Positions 1 through 9,016 of a stretch of 64,000 nt of DNA are shown here, piece by piece. The notes below the pieces were generated by a model, which was given only the letters and a program-made list of their open reading frames with translations, was not told the origin of the DNA and did no database searches. Origin of the DNA: Aureimonas sp. Leaf324 (lineage in GTDB: Bacteria > Pseudomonadota > Alphaproteobacteria > Rhizobiales > Rhizobiaceae); the NCBI RefSeq assembly GCF_001423245.1, contig NZ_LMOH01000029.1, forward strand, positions 107,501-171,500, in the 5' to 3' direction. The position numbers and the translations under genes were made by a program. The number at the start of each line of letters is the position of its first letter. The stretch's first letter is position 1.

Positions 1-915
1 ATAGCCCTTCACCGCGCCGCCGTTGGAGGCGCCGGCCTTGTACTGGCCGCGCACGGTGAGGTGCTCGATGTTGCTCTCGTCGATGCGCTTCAGCGAGCGC
101 AGGATCTTCAGCTTCTCGTCGCGCAGCGCGTCGGCGTCCATCGCGGACGGCGGCTCCAGCGCCACGAGGCAGACGAGCTGCAGGATGTGGTTCTGCACCA
201 TGTCGCGCAGCGCGCCAGCCTTGTCGTAGTAGCCCGCGCGCCCCTCGAGGCCGACGCTCTCGGCCACCGTGATCTGGACGTGGTCGACATAGGCCGAGTT
301 CCAGAGCGGCTCGTAGAGCATGTTGGCAAAGCGCAGAGCCATCAGGTTCTGCACCGTTTCCTTGCCGAGATAGTGGTCGATGCGGAAGACCTGGCTCTCG
401 TCGAAGTGCTCGCCGATCAGGGCGTTCAGGGCCTTCGCCGAGGCGAGATCGCGCCCGACCGGCTTCTCGACGACGATGCGCGTCTTCTCGTGGGCCAAGC
501 CGTGGCGCTTCACCGAGGACGCGAGGTCGCCGAAGAGGCTCGGGCTGACGGCGAGATAAAAGGCGCGGATGCGGTCCTGACCGGCCTCGTCGAGAAGGCT
601 CTTCAGCTCGGCCCAGCCGGTCTCGCTCTTGGCGTCCACCTGCCGGTAGAAGAGGCGCGACAGGAAGCGCTCGACGGCCTCCTCCGTGCGATGGGCCTCG
701 CCGACGAAGGCGTTCAGCGCCTCGCGGCCGAAGACGCGGTATTCCTCGTCGGAAAAGGGCGTGCGCGAAGCGCCGATGATGCGCGCGCCGGGCGGGATCT
801 GGCCGTCGAGGTCCCGATGGTAGAGCGCTGGCAGGAGCTTGCGCTCGGCCAGGTCGCCGTTGCCGCCGAAAACGATGTAGTCGAAGCATTCGACAGGAAT
901 GATCTGACTGGACAC
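1..915 (-). CDS. zwf: Glucose-6-phosphate 1-dehydrogenase (partial, 3' end outside window)
   Basis: Oxidises glucose 6-phosphate to 6-phosphogluconolactone with NADP in the cytosol, entering the Entner-Doudoroff and pentose phosphate routes. The N-terminal Rossmann motif reads GGNGDLAERKLLPALYHRD, and the family active-site signature RIDHYLGK is encoded near 364-387. About 305 residues are present; the family is about 490 long, so the C-terminal third lies beyond position 1. The start is a GTG at 915 (VSSQIIPVECFDYIVFGGNG); no ATG fits upstream of the nucleotide-binding motif. It is separated from bphP upstream by a strong terminator, so it should have its own promoter, where a perfect palindrome lies (981-994). 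pgl and edd often follow zwf in this class, but that region is not visible. Confidence 0.95.
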   Translation of the reverse strand, partial: MSSQIIPVECFDYIVFGGNGDLAERKLLPALYHRDLDGQIPPGARIIGASRTPFSDEEYRVFGREALNAFVGEAHRTEEAVERFLSRLFYRQVDAKSETGWAELKSLLDEAGQDRIRAFYLAVSPSLFGDLASSVKRHGLAHEKTRIVVEKPVGRDLASAKALNALIGEHFDESQVFRIDHYLGKETVQNLMALRFANMLYEPLWNSAYVDHVQITVAESVGLEGRAGYYDKAGALRDMVQNHILQLVCLVALEPPSAMDADALRDEKLKILRSLKRIDESNIEHLTVRGQYKAGASNGGAVKGY

Positions 916-980
916 GCGATGCCTTCTCCGTTCAGCGGGGAACCGGTTTATGGCCGATCCGATCCCGCAGCCGTGGATAA

Positions 981-994
981 TTCAATCGATTGAA
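981..994. promoter_or_regulatory. Perfect 14-bp palindrome upstream of zwf (candidate operator)
   Basis: TTCAATCGATTGAA is a perfect palindrome with a central CG, 66-79 bases upstream of the zwf GTG. The shape resembles operators of LacI-family sugar regulators, but the cognate regulator is not in the window, so the assignment is inference. Confidence 0.4.
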
Positions 995-1003
995 AAAGGA
1001 AAG

Positions 1004-1039
1004 GTCGATCCGTGCGGGCCTCGGCCCGGACGGATCGAC
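1004..1039 (-). terminator. Intrinsic terminator of the puuA-puuB-bphO-bphP unit
   Basis: A 17-bp stem with one mismatch (GTCGATCCGTGCGGGCC, 2-base loop, GGCCCGGACGGATCGAC) lies 3 bases after the bphP stop. On the minus strand it is followed by a T-rich run (CTTTCCTTTTTC). This is a convincing Rho-independent terminator that isolates zwf. Confidence 0.8.
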
Positions 1040-1042
1040 GTA

Positions 1043-3631
1043 TCATGGCTTGTGGGGACGGCGCGCGGCCGCTCGCGCGATCGCGCTGATCAGGAGATCG
1101 CTGACGAACGGCTTCTTCACCGCGTCGGCACCGCGCGCTTCCTCGGGGAACTCGATCGCCTCGCCGTAGCCGGTGACGAACACGAAGGGGATGCCCCTGG
1201 CGTTGAGGTCGCGCACCAGCGGGAACGAGGTTTCCGAGCCGAGATTGACGTCGAGAAGCGCGACGTCGACCGGCCTCGTGTCGATCACCTTGCGCGCCTC
1301 GCCGACGCTGGCGGCGGTGAAGACTTCCGTCATCCCGTGTTCGGCCAGCAGCTGCTCGGCATCGAGCGAGATGATGAGGTTGTCCTCGACCACGAGGCCG
1401 CGAAGACCGGCGAGCGCCGCGACCGGCGCCGGCGAGGCATGGGCTTCGATGGGCGCCTGCGCGATCGGGGCGCCGACATCGCCAGCCAGATGGAAGACGT
1501 TGCCGGGCAGGGTGAAATGCGCACGCACGCCCGCCAGATGGTAGTCGATGCGCGCCTCGCCCGAGAGATCGTGCGGGATCGAGCGCTCGATGATCGTGGA
1601 GCCGAAGCCCCGGCGCGTCGGCGCGGTGACCGGCGGCCCGCCGCTCTCCGCCCATTCGATCCGGCAGGCGTCGTTGTCGTCGATGAACCAGTTCACCGCG
1701 ACGCTGCCGGACGAGTCGGACAGGGCGCCGTACTTCGCCGAGTTGGTCACGAGTTCGTGGAAGACCAGCGCCAGCGTCGAGAAGGTCACGGCCTCGACGA
1801 CGATCTCGGGCCCCGACATCAGGACGCGGCTCGCCTTCTCGCCGATATAGGCCGAGACCTCGGTGCGGATGATGTCGCTCAGCGTCACCGCGCCGGCGTC
1901 CGCGCTCGTGATCTGGTCGTGGGCGCGCGCCAGCGCCTGGATGCGCCCGCCGATGATCACGGCGAAGTCGTCGACGGTCGACGCGCCCGGCTTCGACTGC
2001 ACCACCAGCGCCCGGATCAGGCTGAGAATGTTGCGCACGCGGTGGTTCAGCTCGGCGATCAGGAGTTCCTGGCGCTGCGTGGCGAGCGTCTGCTGGCGCT
2101 GCGATTCCTCGTTGAAGCGCAGGAGCACCTCGAGGATCGAGACGCGCAGCCCCTCGGCGGCCTTGGTCTCGCTGACGGTCCAGGGCACGCTCTTGCCGTG
2201 GACGGTCTGCTTCCAGGCCTCGAAGCTCTTGCGCGGCGTCAGGCGCACGCCGTTCGGGCCGACCGTGCGCTCCTTGGTCTTCGGATCGCCCGCCCAGGTC
2301 ACCGTCTGGATGATCTCGCGGCGGAAGAACAGGAGATAGTCGCGCGGCGAGCGCGAGATCGGGATCGCGAGAACGCCGGATGCGCGTTCGATATAGTCGG
2401 CCGCCGGCGGGTGGACCGCCGACATCTCGTCGGTCGCGAAGATCCGGCCGGAGCCCGCGCGATTGAGAAAGCGCGCGAGATGGGCGATCTCTTCCGGCGT
2501 CGGGCAGTGGCCGTAGCACTGCGCTTCGCCCTTGACGTAGACCGCGAAGCCGTCGGCCGGGATGATCTCGCGCAGGTCGTCGGCGAACTCACCGATCGTG
2601 TCGAGCGTCGAGGACGCCGCGACGATGCGCGAGACGAAGCGGTCGTGCAGGACGCGGCCAGCTTCCTCGAGCTGGCGCTGCTCCTTGGCGAGGCGCCCCT
2701 CGATGATCAGCGACACCATCTGGCCGAACAATTCGGCCGCGGCGCGCACCTCCATCGCGAGATGTCGCGGCGCGTAGTTGTGGAGCGCGAAGAGACCCCA
2801 GAGCTGGCCGTCGATGACGATCGACACCGACATGGAGGCGGAAACGCCCATGTTGGTGAGGTATTCGATGTGGATCGGCGAGACCGAGCGCAGCACCGAG
2901 AGCGACAGGTCGAGCGCCTTGCCGTGCGGGTCGAACTCCGGGATCACCGGCACGGTCTCGGACTGGACGTCCGCGATGAGGCGCACCTGGTTGCGGATGT
3001 AGAGGGCGCGCGCCTGGGGCGGGATGTCGGTTGCCGGGTAGTTCAGGCCGAGAAACGAGCCGATGCCGGAGCGCGCGGCCTCCGCGATCACGGAACCCGC
3101 GCCTTCGCTGGCGAAGCGATAGAGCATCACGCGGTCGAAGCCTGTGATGCCGCGCAGCTGGCGCACGCTTTCCTTGTACAGGCCGTCGAGCCCCTGCGTC
3201 TTCTGGACCCGCGTGATCATGCTCTTGACGAGCGCGCCCGGGTTGGTCGACGGGCGCTCGGCCTGCGGCTCGGCCTCGATGATGATCGAGCCGCCGGACA
3301 CGTGGATCGCCACGTCGAAGCGCATGCCCGTGCCGAAGAGGTCGACGCCGACGATGCGCTCGGCGCCATTGTCGCCCGACAGGATCTGCAGGCGGCCGCG
3401 GATCGAGTGGAGCGCGCTTTCCGAGACGATGGTGAGAACGGACTCGCCGAGCAGGCTCTCGGGCTCGCGCCCGACGACGTCACCGATATTGGTCGAGACG
3501 CGTTCGATCAGCCAGTCGGTCGACACCGCCAGGAGATAGCCGAAGTTCTGGATCCGACCCAGGAACTGGATCGGCTCGCGCTCGCAATTGGTGATGTCGA
3601 CGTCGCCGAACGGCGGTGGCTGGATCGTCAA
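1043..3631 (-). CDS. bphP: Bacteriophytochrome: PAS-GAF-PHY sensor, HWE histidine kinase, C-terminal receiver
   Basis: Red/far-red photoreceptor using biliverdin. Order along about 862 residues: N-terminal PAS with the biliverdin-attachment Cys in DITNCEREPI (about residue 16); GAF with YPATDIPPQARALYIRNQ and the conserved SPIHIEYLTNMGVSASM; PHY with its tongue (RLTPRKSFEAW); an HWE-type dimerisation and kinase region (AELNHRVRNILSLI, HELVTNSAKYGAL, and W/E in RIEWAESGGP); and a receiver with phosphoacceptor Asp in VALLDVNLG and Lys in VKKPF. The frame is open far upstream, but the PAS begins just after a TTG at 3631 that overlaps the bphO stop (TTGA); I choose that start. The attached receiver implies a phosphorelay or phosphate sink. 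No separate output regulator lies beside it. Confidence 0.93.
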   Translation of the reverse strand: MTIQPPPFGDVDITNCEREPIQFLGRIQNFGYLLAVSTDWLIERVSTNIGDVVGREPESLLGESVLTIVSESALHSIRGRLQILSGDNGAERIVGVDLFGTGMRFDVAIHVSGGSIIIEAEPQAERPSTNPGALVKSMITRVQKTQGLDGLYKESVRQLRGITGFDRVMLYRFASEGAGSVIAEAARSGIGSFLGLNYPATDIPPQARALYIRNQVRLIADVQSETVPVIPEFDPHGKALDLSLSVLRSVSPIHIEYLTNMGVSASMSVSIVIDGQLWGLFALHNYAPRHLAMEVRAAAELFGQMVSLIIEGRLAKEQRQLEEAGRVLHDRFVSRIVAASSTLDTIGEFADDLREIIPADGFAVYVKGEAQCYGHCPTPEEIAHLARFLNRAGSGRIFATDEMSAVHPPAADYIERASGVLAIPISRSPRDYLLFFRREIIQTVTWAGDPKTKERTVGPNGVRLTPRKSFEAWKQTVHGKSVPWTVSETKAAEGLRVSILEVLLRFNEESQRQQTLATQRQELLIAELNHRVRNILSLIRALVVQSKPGASTVDDFAVIIGGRIQALARAHDQITSADAGAVTLSDIIRTEVSAYIGEKASRVLMSGPEIVVEAVTFSTLALVFHELVTNSAKYGALSDSSGSVAVNWFIDDNDACRIEWAESGGPPVTAPTRRGFGSTIIERSIPHDLSGEARIDYHLAGVRAHFTLPGNVFHLAGDVGAPIAQAPIEAHASPAPVAALAGLRGLVVEDNLIISLDAEQLLAEHGMTEVFTAASVGEARKVIDTRPVDVALLDVNLGSETSFPLVRDLNARGIPFVFVTGYGEAIEFPEEARGADAVKKPFVSDLLISAIARAAARRPHKP

Positions 3632-4302
3632 GCGCGGGTCGTCCTCTCGTCGTCGTCCCCGCACAGCATGCGGAAGTAGCGGAACGTCGCGTCCGCCGCT
3701 GCCGTCGCCCGCCGCATGTCGTCCTCGCTCGCCGGCTCGGCCGCCATGCGATCGAGCAGCCGTGTGAACGGGCGCGCGTCGCTGGAAGCCTCCAGATAGT
3801 GAGTCGGCCACCGCGCGCCAGAAAGTCGTTCATCACGATTGATGGCGCGCAACATATATTTAGCGCCCAGACGCGAGCCTTCCAGCACGTAGGCGATGCC
3901 GAACGCCTCGAAGATATCGGGTCGCGGCAAAGGAAAAGGCGAGGCCGGGCGCGGCTCGATCCCGAGCGCCTGCGCATCGCGCTGCGCCGCGTCCAGGCGG
4001 TCGGCGTGGTCGCCGCCCGCGCCCGGACGCCCGAGCGGACTCCCGGCCAGCACCGGCTCGATCGCCTCGTGAGCCTCGCGGTTCATGGCGATGAAGCGCC
4101 GGTACTGCGCGCCGGAGGCATCGGCGAACATGTCGGAGAACGAAGCGTCGAGGGCTTCGTGCGCGTCACGCGTGTCCGTGCGCAGCCGATCCCGCAAGGA
4201 CGGTTCGGCGCGGGATGGGGCAGGGGTGGCGCTCAAATCGACGACTTCTGAGGGATCGGACAAAATGGAAACGCAGGCGTTCCTTTCGCCCTTTTCCGTC
4301 AT
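3628..4302 (-). CDS. bphO: Heme oxygenase, biliverdin-producing (BphO type)
   Basis: Cleaves heme to biliverdin, the chromophore for the phytochrome encoded next. About 224 residues; the proximal heme ligand is expected to be the His in TRDAHEALDASF, and the distal helix carries the family motif GIAYVLEGSRLGAKYM. The chosen ATG (4302) shares its A with the TGA of the upstream oxidoreductase (TGATG); an ATG 27 bases earlier (4329) is also open. The stop overlaps the bphP TTG start. Both junctions suggest translational coupling, so chromophore synthesis and apoprotein are co-produced. Confidence 0.92.
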   Translation of the reverse strand: MTEKGERNACVSILSDPSEVVDLSATPAPSRAEPSLRDRLRTDTRDAHEALDASFSDMFADASGAQYRRFIAMNREAHEAIEPVLAGSPLGRPGAGGDHADRLDAAQRDAQALGIEPRPASPFPLPRPDIFEAFGIAYVLEGSRLGAKYMLRAINRDERLSGARWPTHYLEASSDARPFTRLLDRMAAEPASEDDMRRATAAADATFRYFRMLCGDDDERTTRA

Positions 4303-5594
4303 CACAACCGATCGCGCAAGGCGTACCACGTCATGGCGAGAAACAGGAGCGGCGCCCGCAGCCAGGTGCCGCCGGGGAAGGCGGGAATGTCGAGATCCCG
4401 CAGTTCGGCGAGAGGGTCGCCGCGACCCGTCAGCCGGTCGGCGTAGAGCTTGCCCGTCCAGTGCGTCAGCATCACCCCGTGGCCCGAAAATCCCGCAACG
4501 ACGTCGAGACCGGGCTTGGCTTCCGCGACATAGGGCATGCGCGGCATGGTGACGGCGACCGAGCCGCCCCAGGCATGGGTGAAGCGCACGTCCGAGAGAT
4601 GCGGCCAGATCGAGACGACCTGTTTGCGGATCTGCCCGGCGATGTCGCCCGACGCCGAGGTGTAGGCCTCGCGCCCACCGAACAGGAGCCGCCCGTCGGC
4701 GCTCTTGCGGAAATAGCGCACCACGAAGCGGGAATCGTCCGCCGCCTCGTTGCCGGGCAGGACGCGGTCCGGCTCGGCCAGGGGCTCGCTCGCCGCGATG
4801 AACGAGCGGATCGGCATGACATGCGCGGCGCTTTCCGGCTCGAGCCGGCCACCATGGGCGTTGGTCGCGAGAAGCACGCGCGCGGCGGTGATCGTGCCAC
4901 GGGCCGTTCGCGCCTCCCAGAGCCCGCCTGCGGTGCGCGTCAGGCCCTCGATGCGCGTGTCCTCGCAGAGCCGCGCGCCGGCGCGGGCCGCCGCACGCCC
5001 GAGGCCGACGAGAAGCTTCATCGGATGGAGGTGCCCGGTGCCGATGTCGCGAAGGCCGGCATGGTAGGTGCCGGAGCCGAGGCGCGCGGCGGTCTCATCG
5101 CGGTCCATGAACCGGAGGTGCGGGTAGTCGTAGCGCTCGGCGAGGAGGTCGGCGTGCCGGCGGAACTCGTCGACGTAGCGCGTCCGGTGGGCGAGCGAGA
5201 TCTGGCCCGGTCGGAAGTCGGCGACGATGCCCTCGCGCATCATGGTTTCGTGCAGCCCGGCTTTCGCGTCCTCCGCCATCGCGAAAAGGCGGCGGGCCGT
5301 CTCCAGCCCGTATTTCTCTTCCATCTCCTCCGGCCACAGGCGCTGACCGGTGCCGAACTGGCCGCCGTTGCGCCCCGAAGCGCCGTCGCCGAGCCGGGCC
5401 GCCTCGCAGAGCACCACGTCGATGCCGGCGCGGGCGAGGTGGAGCGCGGCGGACAGGCCGGTGAAGCCGCCGCCGACGACGAGGACATCGGCGCGCGTCG
5501 AGCCGTCGAGCGCCGGATAGCGCGGGCGCTCGCCGACGGAGTCTTCGTACCAGGACCGGCCCGGCGAGATCGGGGATTGGTAGGGCTCAGACAT
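4302..5594 (-). CDS. FAD-dependent oxidoreductase, gamma-glutamylputrescine oxidase-like
   Basis: DAO-family flavoenzyme of 430 residues. The dinucleotide-binding motif VLVVGGGFTGLSAALHLARAG is near residues 37-57, and the FAD-contact segment GDGASGRNGGQFGTG follows, as in PuuB-type amine oxidases. The C-terminal FAD-binding segment GFSGHGVMLTHWTGKLYAD is present. Its start overlaps the glutamine-synthetase-like gene by 8 bases, and its stop overlaps bphO. With that neighbour it likely oxidises a gamma-glutamylated polyamine or amine, giving aldehyde, ammonia and peroxide. The polyamine importer 5 kb away supports this; the exact substrate is inferred. Confidence 0.82.
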   Translation of the reverse strand: MSEPYQSPISPGRSWYEDSVGERPRYPALDGSTRADVLVVGGGFTGLSAALHLARAGIDVVLCEAARLGDGASGRNGGQFGTGQRLWPEEMEEKYGLETARRLFAMAEDAKAGLHETMMREGIVADFRPGQISLAHRTRYVDEFRRHADLLAERYDYPHLRFMDRDETAARLGSGTYHAGLRDIGTGHLHPMKLLVGLGRAAARAGARLCEDTRIEGLTRTAGGLWEARTARGTITAARVLLATNAHGGRLEPESAAHVMPIRSFIAASEPLAEPDRVLPGNEAADDSRFVVRYFRKSADGRLLFGGREAYTSASGDIAGQIRKQVVSIWPHLSDVRFTHAWGGSVAVTMPRMPYVAEAKPGLDVVAGFSGHGVMLTHWTGKLYADRLTGRGDPLAELRDLDIPAFPGGTWLRAPLLFLAMTWYALRDRL

Positions 5595-7140
5595 TCAGGA
5601 GCAGGAACTCGCGCTCCCACGGGCTGATGACTTGCATGAAGGTCTCGTGCTCGCCGCGCTTGATGCCGGCATAGGTGCCGACGAATTCTTTCGACAGCAC
5701 CTCCTGGAACGCCTCCTCGGCCTCGAAGGCGGCGACCGCCTCGAGGAGGCCGCGCGGCAGCGAGATCACGCCGTCCTCGTTGACGGTGCGGTCGGTCGGC
5801 TGGTCCGGCTCCACCGCGTTGACCATGCCGAGCCAGCCGCAGGCGAGCGAAGCCGCGAGCGCGAGATAGGGGTTGGCGTCGGACGAGGGCAGGCGGTTCT
5901 CGACGCGCCGCGCGGCGGCGTCCGACGCCGGCACGCGGAAGGCCGTGGTGCGGTTGTCGAAGCCCCAGGCGTTGTTGGTCGGCGCCGACATGCCGTAGGT
6001 GAGGCGGCGATAGGAGTTGACGTAAGGCGCCATCATCACGAGCGCTGCCGGCACGTAGCGCTGCATGCCCCCGAGGAAGTGGTAGAACAGCGGCGACGGC
6101 GAGCCGTCTTCGCCTGAGAAGACGTTGCGCCCGGTCGCGAGATCCACCACCGACTGGTGGATGTGCATGGCCGAGCCGGGCTGGCCCTGGATGGGCTTGG
6201 CCATGAAGGTCGCGTAGATGTCGTGCTTCAGCGCCGCCTCGCGGATCGTGCGCTTGAACATGAAGACCTGGTCGGCCAGCTCCACCGGGTTGCCGTGCCG
6301 CAGGTTGATCTCGAGCTGCGCCGCGCCGTCCTCGTGGATCAGCGTGTCGATCTCGAGGCCCTGCCCGTCGGAGAAGTGGTAGATGTCGTCGATCAGCTCG
6401 TCGAACTCGTTGATGCCGCCGATCGAATAGGCCTGCCCGCCCTGAATCTGGCGCCCCGAGCGGCCGATCGGCGGCGTCAGCGGATAGTCGGGGTCGACGT
6501 TCTTGGAGACGAGATAGAACTCGATCTCGGGCGCCACGACCGGGCGCCAGCCGCGGTCCTCGTAGAGCTTCACGACGCGCTTGAGCACGTTGCGCGGGGT
6601 GTAACCGACCGCCTCGCCGGCCGTGTCCACGAGATCGCAGATCACCTGCGCCGTCGGGTCGGTTTCCCAGGGCACGGCCGACAGCGTCGAGAGGTCCGGC
6701 ACGAGCTTCAGGTCGCCGTCGTTCGGCGAGTAACGGAACGAGCCGGTCTCCTCCGGATACTCGCCCGAGATCGTGTGCATGAAGAGCGCGGAAGGCAGCG
6801 CCAGCGACGTGTTGCCGGTGAACTTCTTGGCCGGCATCATCTTGCCGCGCGCGACGCCCGCAAGGTCGGGCGTGATGCATTCGAGATCCTCGATCCCGCG
6901 CACGCGCAGCCATTCGGCGGCTTCCGCCATGGAGCGCACGCCGCGCCGGGAATCGAGGAAGCCGGAGCGGTCGGCGGCCGCGGCCGGCACCGTCTTGGCG
7001 ATCCGAGGCCGCTCGGCCGGCGCGGCGGACACCTTGCCGATCGTCCTCCCCTCCGGTGCACCGCGCCGCTTCGGCTTGTCGCGCTTGATCTTCGACAAGG
7101 CGCCGGCATCGTGCTTGGGCGGTCGGGTACGGTCCTGCAT
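5587..7140 (-). CDS. Glutamine synthetase family protein, gamma-glutamylputrescine synthetase-like
   Basis: ATP-dependent ligase of the glutamine synthetase fold, of the PuuA-like branch that glutamylates amines rather than ammonia. Visible elements are the RGKMMPAKKF region, PEIEFYLV and HEDGAAQLEINLRHGNPVE (metal and glutamate site), GSAMHIHQS, and NPYLALAASLACG. The catalytic part covers about the last 440 residues. A basic, Pro/Ala-rich extension of roughly 70-80 residues precedes it and is unusual. I choose ATG 7140 because AGGA sits just upstream; ATG 7176 is in frame too, and a start near MAEAAEWLRVRG would give the usual family length. It is the first gene of the unit that ends in bphP. 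Confidence 0.85.
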   Translation of the reverse strand: MQDRTRPPKHDAGALSKIKRDKPKRRGAPEGRTIGKVSAAPAERPRIAKTVPAAAADRSGFLDSRRGVRSMAEAAEWLRVRGIEDLECITPDLAGVARGKMMPAKKFTGNTSLALPSALFMHTISGEYPEETGSFRYSPNDGDLKLVPDLSTLSAVPWETDPTAQVICDLVDTAGEAVGYTPRNVLKRVVKLYEDRGWRPVVAPEIEFYLVSKNVDPDYPLTPPIGRSGRQIQGGQAYSIGGINEFDELIDDIYHFSDGQGLEIDTLIHEDGAAQLEINLRHGNPVELADQVFMFKRTIREAALKHDIYATFMAKPIQGQPGSAMHIHQSVVDLATGRNVFSGEDGSPSPLFYHFLGGMQRYVPAALVMMAPYVNSYRRLTYGMSAPTNNAWGFDNRTTAFRVPASDAAARRVENRLPSSDANPYLALAASLACGWLGMVNAVEPDQPTDRTVNEDGVISLPRGLLEAVAAFEAEEAFQEVLSKEFVGTYAGIKRGEHETFMQVISPWEREFLLLNV

Positions 7141-7200
7141 GCGGTCCTGCTGGCAAGGGGCAGATGAGGGAAGCATAGCCGGTTGCCGAGAAAGCCGAAA

Positions 7201-7226
7201 GCCTCCGGCGGCAGGGCGCCGGAGGC
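7201..7226 (-). terminator. Intrinsic terminator downstream of aceA and the small protein
   Basis: A perfect 9-bp stem GCCTCCGGC/GCCGGAGGC with an 8-base loop is followed on the minus strand by TTTCGGCTTT. It lies between the stop of the 85-residue protein and the PuuA-like start. Confidence 0.7.
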
Positions 7227-7250
7227 TCGTCTGGCCGACCGTGCGGCGTC

Positions 7251-7508
7251 TCAGACGCGACCGGCGAGCACCACCGGGATCATCAGGTCGCCCCAGCTTC
7301 CGTCGCCGCCGTGATGGCGGGCCGAGCGGACGAGCTCGATCGAGACGCCGGCCTCGACGGCGCGCATCACGGACTGGTTGAGGCGGTGCAGGTCGTTAGC
7401 GAGGATGCGGATGGCGTTCTGCGCGTCCTCCGACAGCGTGCTCGCCTGCGCCTCGGCGCGCTCGCGGACATGGGTGCGGGGACGATCGATCGGGCTGATG
7501 TTGCTCAT
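7251..7508 (-). CDS. Small hypothetical protein (85 aa) downstream of isocitrate lyase
   Basis: No function recognised. The protein is soluble, with an Arg/Glu-rich N-terminus (RTHVRERAEAQ), a predicted helical middle (LSEDAQNAIRILANDLHRLNQ) and a Gly-rich turn before a hydrophobic end (DLMIPVVLAG). The ATG is preceded by AGGAG at good distance. It begins 34 bases after the aceA stop and is followed by a terminator, so it is probably the second gene of an aceA transcript. Codon use matches its neighbours. Confidence 0.65.
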   Translation of the reverse strand: MSNISPIDRPRTHVRERAEAQASTLSEDAQNAIRILANDLHRLNQSVMRAVEAGVSIELVRSARHHGGDGSWGDLMIPVVLAGRV

Positions 7509-7542
7509 GGTGCTTCTCCTGTTTTCGCGCTGGGACGAGGGG

Positions 7543-8829
<1,287 letters not shown>

Positions 8830-8958
8830 CGCGGTGGCTCCTGTGTCCTGTCCGTCCTGGCCCGCCGACTGGATGCGGCGTCCGTGGAAAGAAATTGACA
8901 AGCCTGGTCTTTGAAGGCGACCCTGATCTGCCGGGATGACCTCGCAATTCGTGTCGGG

Positions 8959-8976
8959 TTGTCGCGATCCCGACAA
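8959..8976. promoter_or_regulatory. Inverted repeat between aceA and its likely regulator (candidate operator)
   Basis: TTGTCG-N6-CGACAA, overlapping a second inverted repeat GTCGGG-N10-CCCGAC (8953-8974), sits in the aceA/regulator intergenic region. A TTTGTAAA at 8990-8997 differs by one base from the TTTGCAAA element bound by RamB/PccR-type regulators. Which element is used cannot be decided by reading. Confidence 0.4.
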
Positions 8977-9016
8977 GCCGGCTGGTCGGTTTGTAAAATT
9001 CAGTCAAGGAACCGAT

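Noticed and set aside
950..3679. A 909-codon plus-strand open frame, and similar long frames opposite bphP, zwf, pdhS, the hybrid kinase, JetC and SorC-DhaK
   Set aside because: These are antisense shadows caused by GC-rich third positions. The translations are Arg/Ala/Asp/Gly-rich with no domain, and the other strand encodes well-conserved proteins.
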